Source: Campylobacterales bacterium (GTDB lineage: Bacteria > Campylobacterota > Campylobacteria > Campylobacterales > JAADDG01). From it: a stretch of 5,916 nt of DNA. Location: NCBI GenBank assembly GCA_027009865.1, contig JALVCR010000013.1, positions 1 to 5,916 of the forward strand, read 5' to 3'. Shown here in pieces: positions 4,124 through 5,916 of the stretch (position 1 is the first letter of the stretch; each line of letters starts with the position of its first letter). The notes under the pieces are model-generated. The model had not been told where the DNA came from and searched no databases. It saw nothing but the letters and a program-made list of their open reading frames with translations. The position numbers were made by a program, and so were the translations under genes.

Positions 4124-5763
4124 ATAAAAAAATAGGAGAGATTTTAGTCTCTCAAAACGCCTGCAAAGAGGAGGATATAAAAAAGGCTCTCTCTTTGCAA
4201 AAAGAGTATGGCGGCAGAATCGGCACAATATTAATAAATACGGGAGTTATTGTAGAGAATGATCTTTTAAATGCCCTCTCCTTGCAGCTTGGCATTTCTC
4301 TTTTAAAAGATTTGGGTGTTGAAGAGTTTAATAAAGTAAATTTGGGAAATATTCAAACCTCCTTTCTTGTTGAAAACGGTATTTTCGTTTTGGAAAACGG
4401 TGAAGTTATAAAAGCGGCGGTAGAGGATCCTTTAAAGATAGATATATTCTCTTATGTTGAGAATTTAACAGGCAAAGAGCTTAGGATATATCTTGCTTCT
4501 TCCGAAGAGATAAGGAAGTTAAAAGCCGTTTATGAAGAGGAGGAAGAGGGGGAGTATGAGTATATAAGCGAAGATGAGATAGATAAATTAAAAGAGTTGG
4601 CTTCCGAAGCTCCCGTTATCAAGTTTGTAAACAATATCTTCTCAAGAGCAGTTGAGGCAAACGCTTCCGATATTCATATAGAGTCTTTCAAAAACGGAAT
4701 GCAGGTTAGATTTAGGATAGACGGAAAGCTTCATACGGTTGAGAATATTCCGCTTTCGATGAAGATGGCGGTTATTGCAAGATTAAAATTAATCTCCAAA
4801 ATGAATATCTCCGAAAATAGACTCCCTCAAGATGGGCGTATTTCGATTAAGACAAGCGGAAAACTGATAGATGTGAGAGCCTCTTCGGTTCCGACCGCTT
4901 TTGGAGAGAGTTTTGTTTTAAGGCTTCTTGGAAAAGAGGATATCAGCTACTCTTTAAATAAACTCGGTTTTTTTGAAAACTCTTTAGATATTATAAACTC
5001 AATCATTAGAAAACCAAACGGAATATTTTTAACAACAGGCCCTACAGGAAGCGGAAAAACGACAACTCTTTACTCTATTTTAAACGATTTAAATACAGAA
5101 GATACAAAAATCATCACAGTAGAAGATCCAGTTGAGTATGAGCTTGGAGGAATTAGCCAGATTCAGGTAAAAAGCGAAATAGATTTCACTTTTGCAAATG
5201 CTCTAAGATCCATTCTAAGGCAAGATCCAGATATCATAATGATAGGAGAGATAAGGGATAAAGAAACGGCTGAAATTGCGGTTCAGGCCGCATTGACGGG
5301 ACATTTGGTTTTATCCACCCTTCATACAAACTCCGCCTTGGGAGCTTTGCACAGATTGATAGATATGGGAGTTGAGTATTTTTTACTGAAATCCTCCATT
5401 ATAGGTTTGATGGCTCAAAGGCTTGTTAGAACCTTATGCCCTTACTGCAAGCAAAAGGATACTCTTGATGAGGAGATAAGGCTTCTTTACGGGATAGACA
5501 AGATAATAAAAAAACACCCCTTTATAAAAGTGGATCCCCATAGAGCGGTTGGATGCAAAAAATGCAATTTCACCGGATTTAAAGGGAGGGTTCCAATCGT
5601 CGAAGTAGCTCCTTTTACAAAAGAGATTCAGGAGGCTTTCTCAAAAGATCACAATTTGGAGGATTTAAGCCTCTTTGGATATACGACGCTTTTTGAAGAT
5701 GGGGTTTTAAAATTTCTAAATGGCGATACGACGCTTGACGAGGTACTTAGAGTTGCAAAATAA
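4114..5763 (+). CDS. gspE: Type II secretion ATPase GspE with MshEN-type N-terminus
   Basis: A 549-residue cytoplasmic ATPase that drives pseudopilus assembly at the inner-membrane face of the secretion system. Residues 6-58 hold two 24-residue MshEN-like repeats separated by five residues (30-34). A linker with an acidic stretch (141-149) follows, then the T2SSE core: SDIHIE (185-190) and RFRIDG (199-204); Walker A GPTGSGKTTT (309-318) with Lys315; Asp box EDPVEY (337-342); Walker B DPDIIMIGEIRD (371-382); His box TGHLVLSTLHTN (395-406). A tetracysteine zinc site, Cys442/Cys445 and Cys481/Cys484, is typical of GspE/PilB. All catalytic residues are present and the length is normal. TTG 4114 overlaps the gspG stop by 10 nt. 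Its gspG and gspF neighbours mark it as the secretion ATPase instead of a pilus PilB, though the N-terminus alone would fit either. Confidence 0.93.
   Translation: MGLDKKIGEILVSQNACKEEDIKKALSLQKEYGGRIGTILINTGVIVENDLLNALSLQLGISLLKDLGVEEFNKVNLGNIQTSFLVENGIFVLENGEVIKAAVEDPLKIDIFSYVENLTGKELRIYLASSEEIRKLKAVYEEEEEGEYEYISEDEIDKLKELASEAPVIKFVNNIFSRAVEANASDIHIESFKNGMQVRFRIDGKLHTVENIPLSMKMAVIARLKLISKMNISENRLPQDGRISIKTSGKLIDVRASSVPTAFGESFVLRLLGKEDISYSLNKLGFFENSLDIINSIIRKPNGIFLTTGPTGSGKTTTLYSILNDLNTEDTKIITVEDPVEYELGGISQIQVKSEIDFTFANALRSILRQDPDIIMIGEIRDKETAEIAVQAALTGHLVLSTLHTNSALGALHRLIDMGVEYFLLKSSIIGLMAQRLVRTLCPYCKQKDTLDEEIRLLYGIDKIIKKHPFIKVDPHRAVGCKKCNFTGFKGRVPIVEVAPFTKEIQEAFSKDHNLEDLSLFGYTTLFEDGVLKFLNGDTTLDEVLRVAK
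5740..5744 (+). promoter_or_regulatory. Ribosome binding site of gspF inside gspE
   Basis: GAGGT, 8 nt before TTG 5753, inside the 3' end of gspE. The SD and the start both precede the gspE stop at 5761-5763, favouring ribosome hand-over from gspE to gspF. Confidence 0.6.
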
Positions 5764-5916
5764 GAGCGAGTATATTTATGAGGCTTTAACTCTTAGCGGA
5801 AAGAGCATAAAGGGTAAATTTGCCGGAAGTTTTAAAGATTTTCAAAAGTATCTAAAATCTCAGGGACTTACTCTATTAAGCTATAAAGAAAAGAGAGTAA
5901 AGCTCAAAAAGGGGCA
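5753..5916 (+). CDS. gspF: Type II secretion inner-membrane platform protein GspF, N-terminal fragment
   Basis: The first 54 codons of a gene that runs off the right edge. The translation begins MQNKSEYIYEALTLSGKSIK, and LKSQGLTLLSYKEKR (34-48) follows. This is the classic GspF/PilC opening, 'Y.Y.A....G....G...A.....A...L...G...L......', a soluble segment preceding the first T2SSF domain. GspF is the polytopic platform that couples the GspE ATPase to the pseudopilus. TTG 5753 overlaps gspE by 11 nt and has GAGGT at 8 nt. A TTG at 5735 is in frame but would put the SD inside the gene. The T2SSF domains and membrane helices lie beyond the window, so completeness cannot be judged. Gene order gspG-gspE-gspF supports the call. 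Confidence 0.85.
   Translation, partial: MQNKSEYIYEALTLSGKSIKGKFAGSFKDFQKYLKSQGLTLLSYKEKRVKLKKG

Noticed and set aside
3860..4228. Minus-strand open frame of 122 codons across gspG and gspE
   Set aside because: Antisense shadow of strongly conserved gspG and gspE sequence; no recognisable motif.

Overview
The window looks like chromosomal DNA from a free-living member of the Campylobacterota (formerly Epsilonproteobacteria). Three things point there: the DNA is AT-rich, the kinase at 831-1823 closely resembles the flagellar kinase FlgS of Campylobacter and Helicobacter, and type II secretion genes are present. The species cannot be read from the sequence. Nothing here depends on database searches; identities rest on recognised motifs.

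Left part (1-830): the last 40 codons of murB (peptidoglycan precursor synthesis) enter on the plus strand and stop at 124. Facing it is a compact type II toxin-antitoxin pair on the minus strand, dinJ (antitoxin, first gene) and yafQ (ribosome-dependent mRNA endonuclease, second gene). The pair has its own extended -10 promoter and a perfect 6-3-6 palindrome over the expected transcription start, a good candidate for the autoregulatory operator.

Middle part (816-2826): a two-gene minus-strand operon. Its first gene encodes a standalone DUF234 protein with a PD-(D/E)XK nuclease-like core and no ATPase domain. The second gene overlaps it by 8 nt and encodes FlgS, the soluble histidine kinase that starts the sigma-54 flagellar cascade. 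A short AT-rich spacer separates this operon from a divergently transcribed polysaccharide ABC-exporter permease (wzm), whose ATPase partner is not adjacent.

Right part (3646-5916): the start of a type II secretion operon, gspG (major pseudopilin), gspE (secretion ATPase) and gspF (inner-membrane platform, cut by the window end). The three genes overlap by 10-11 nt. The N-terminus of GspE carries two correctly spaced MshEN-type motifs, suggesting control by cyclic di-GMP.

Five of the eight genes whose start is visible begin with TTG, each with a Shine-Dalgarno sequence. Most of the window is a normal housekeeping and surface-structure region. The less ordinary items are the DUF234-FlgS coupling, the MshEN signature on GspE, the run of TTG starts, and the toxin-antitoxin insertion.
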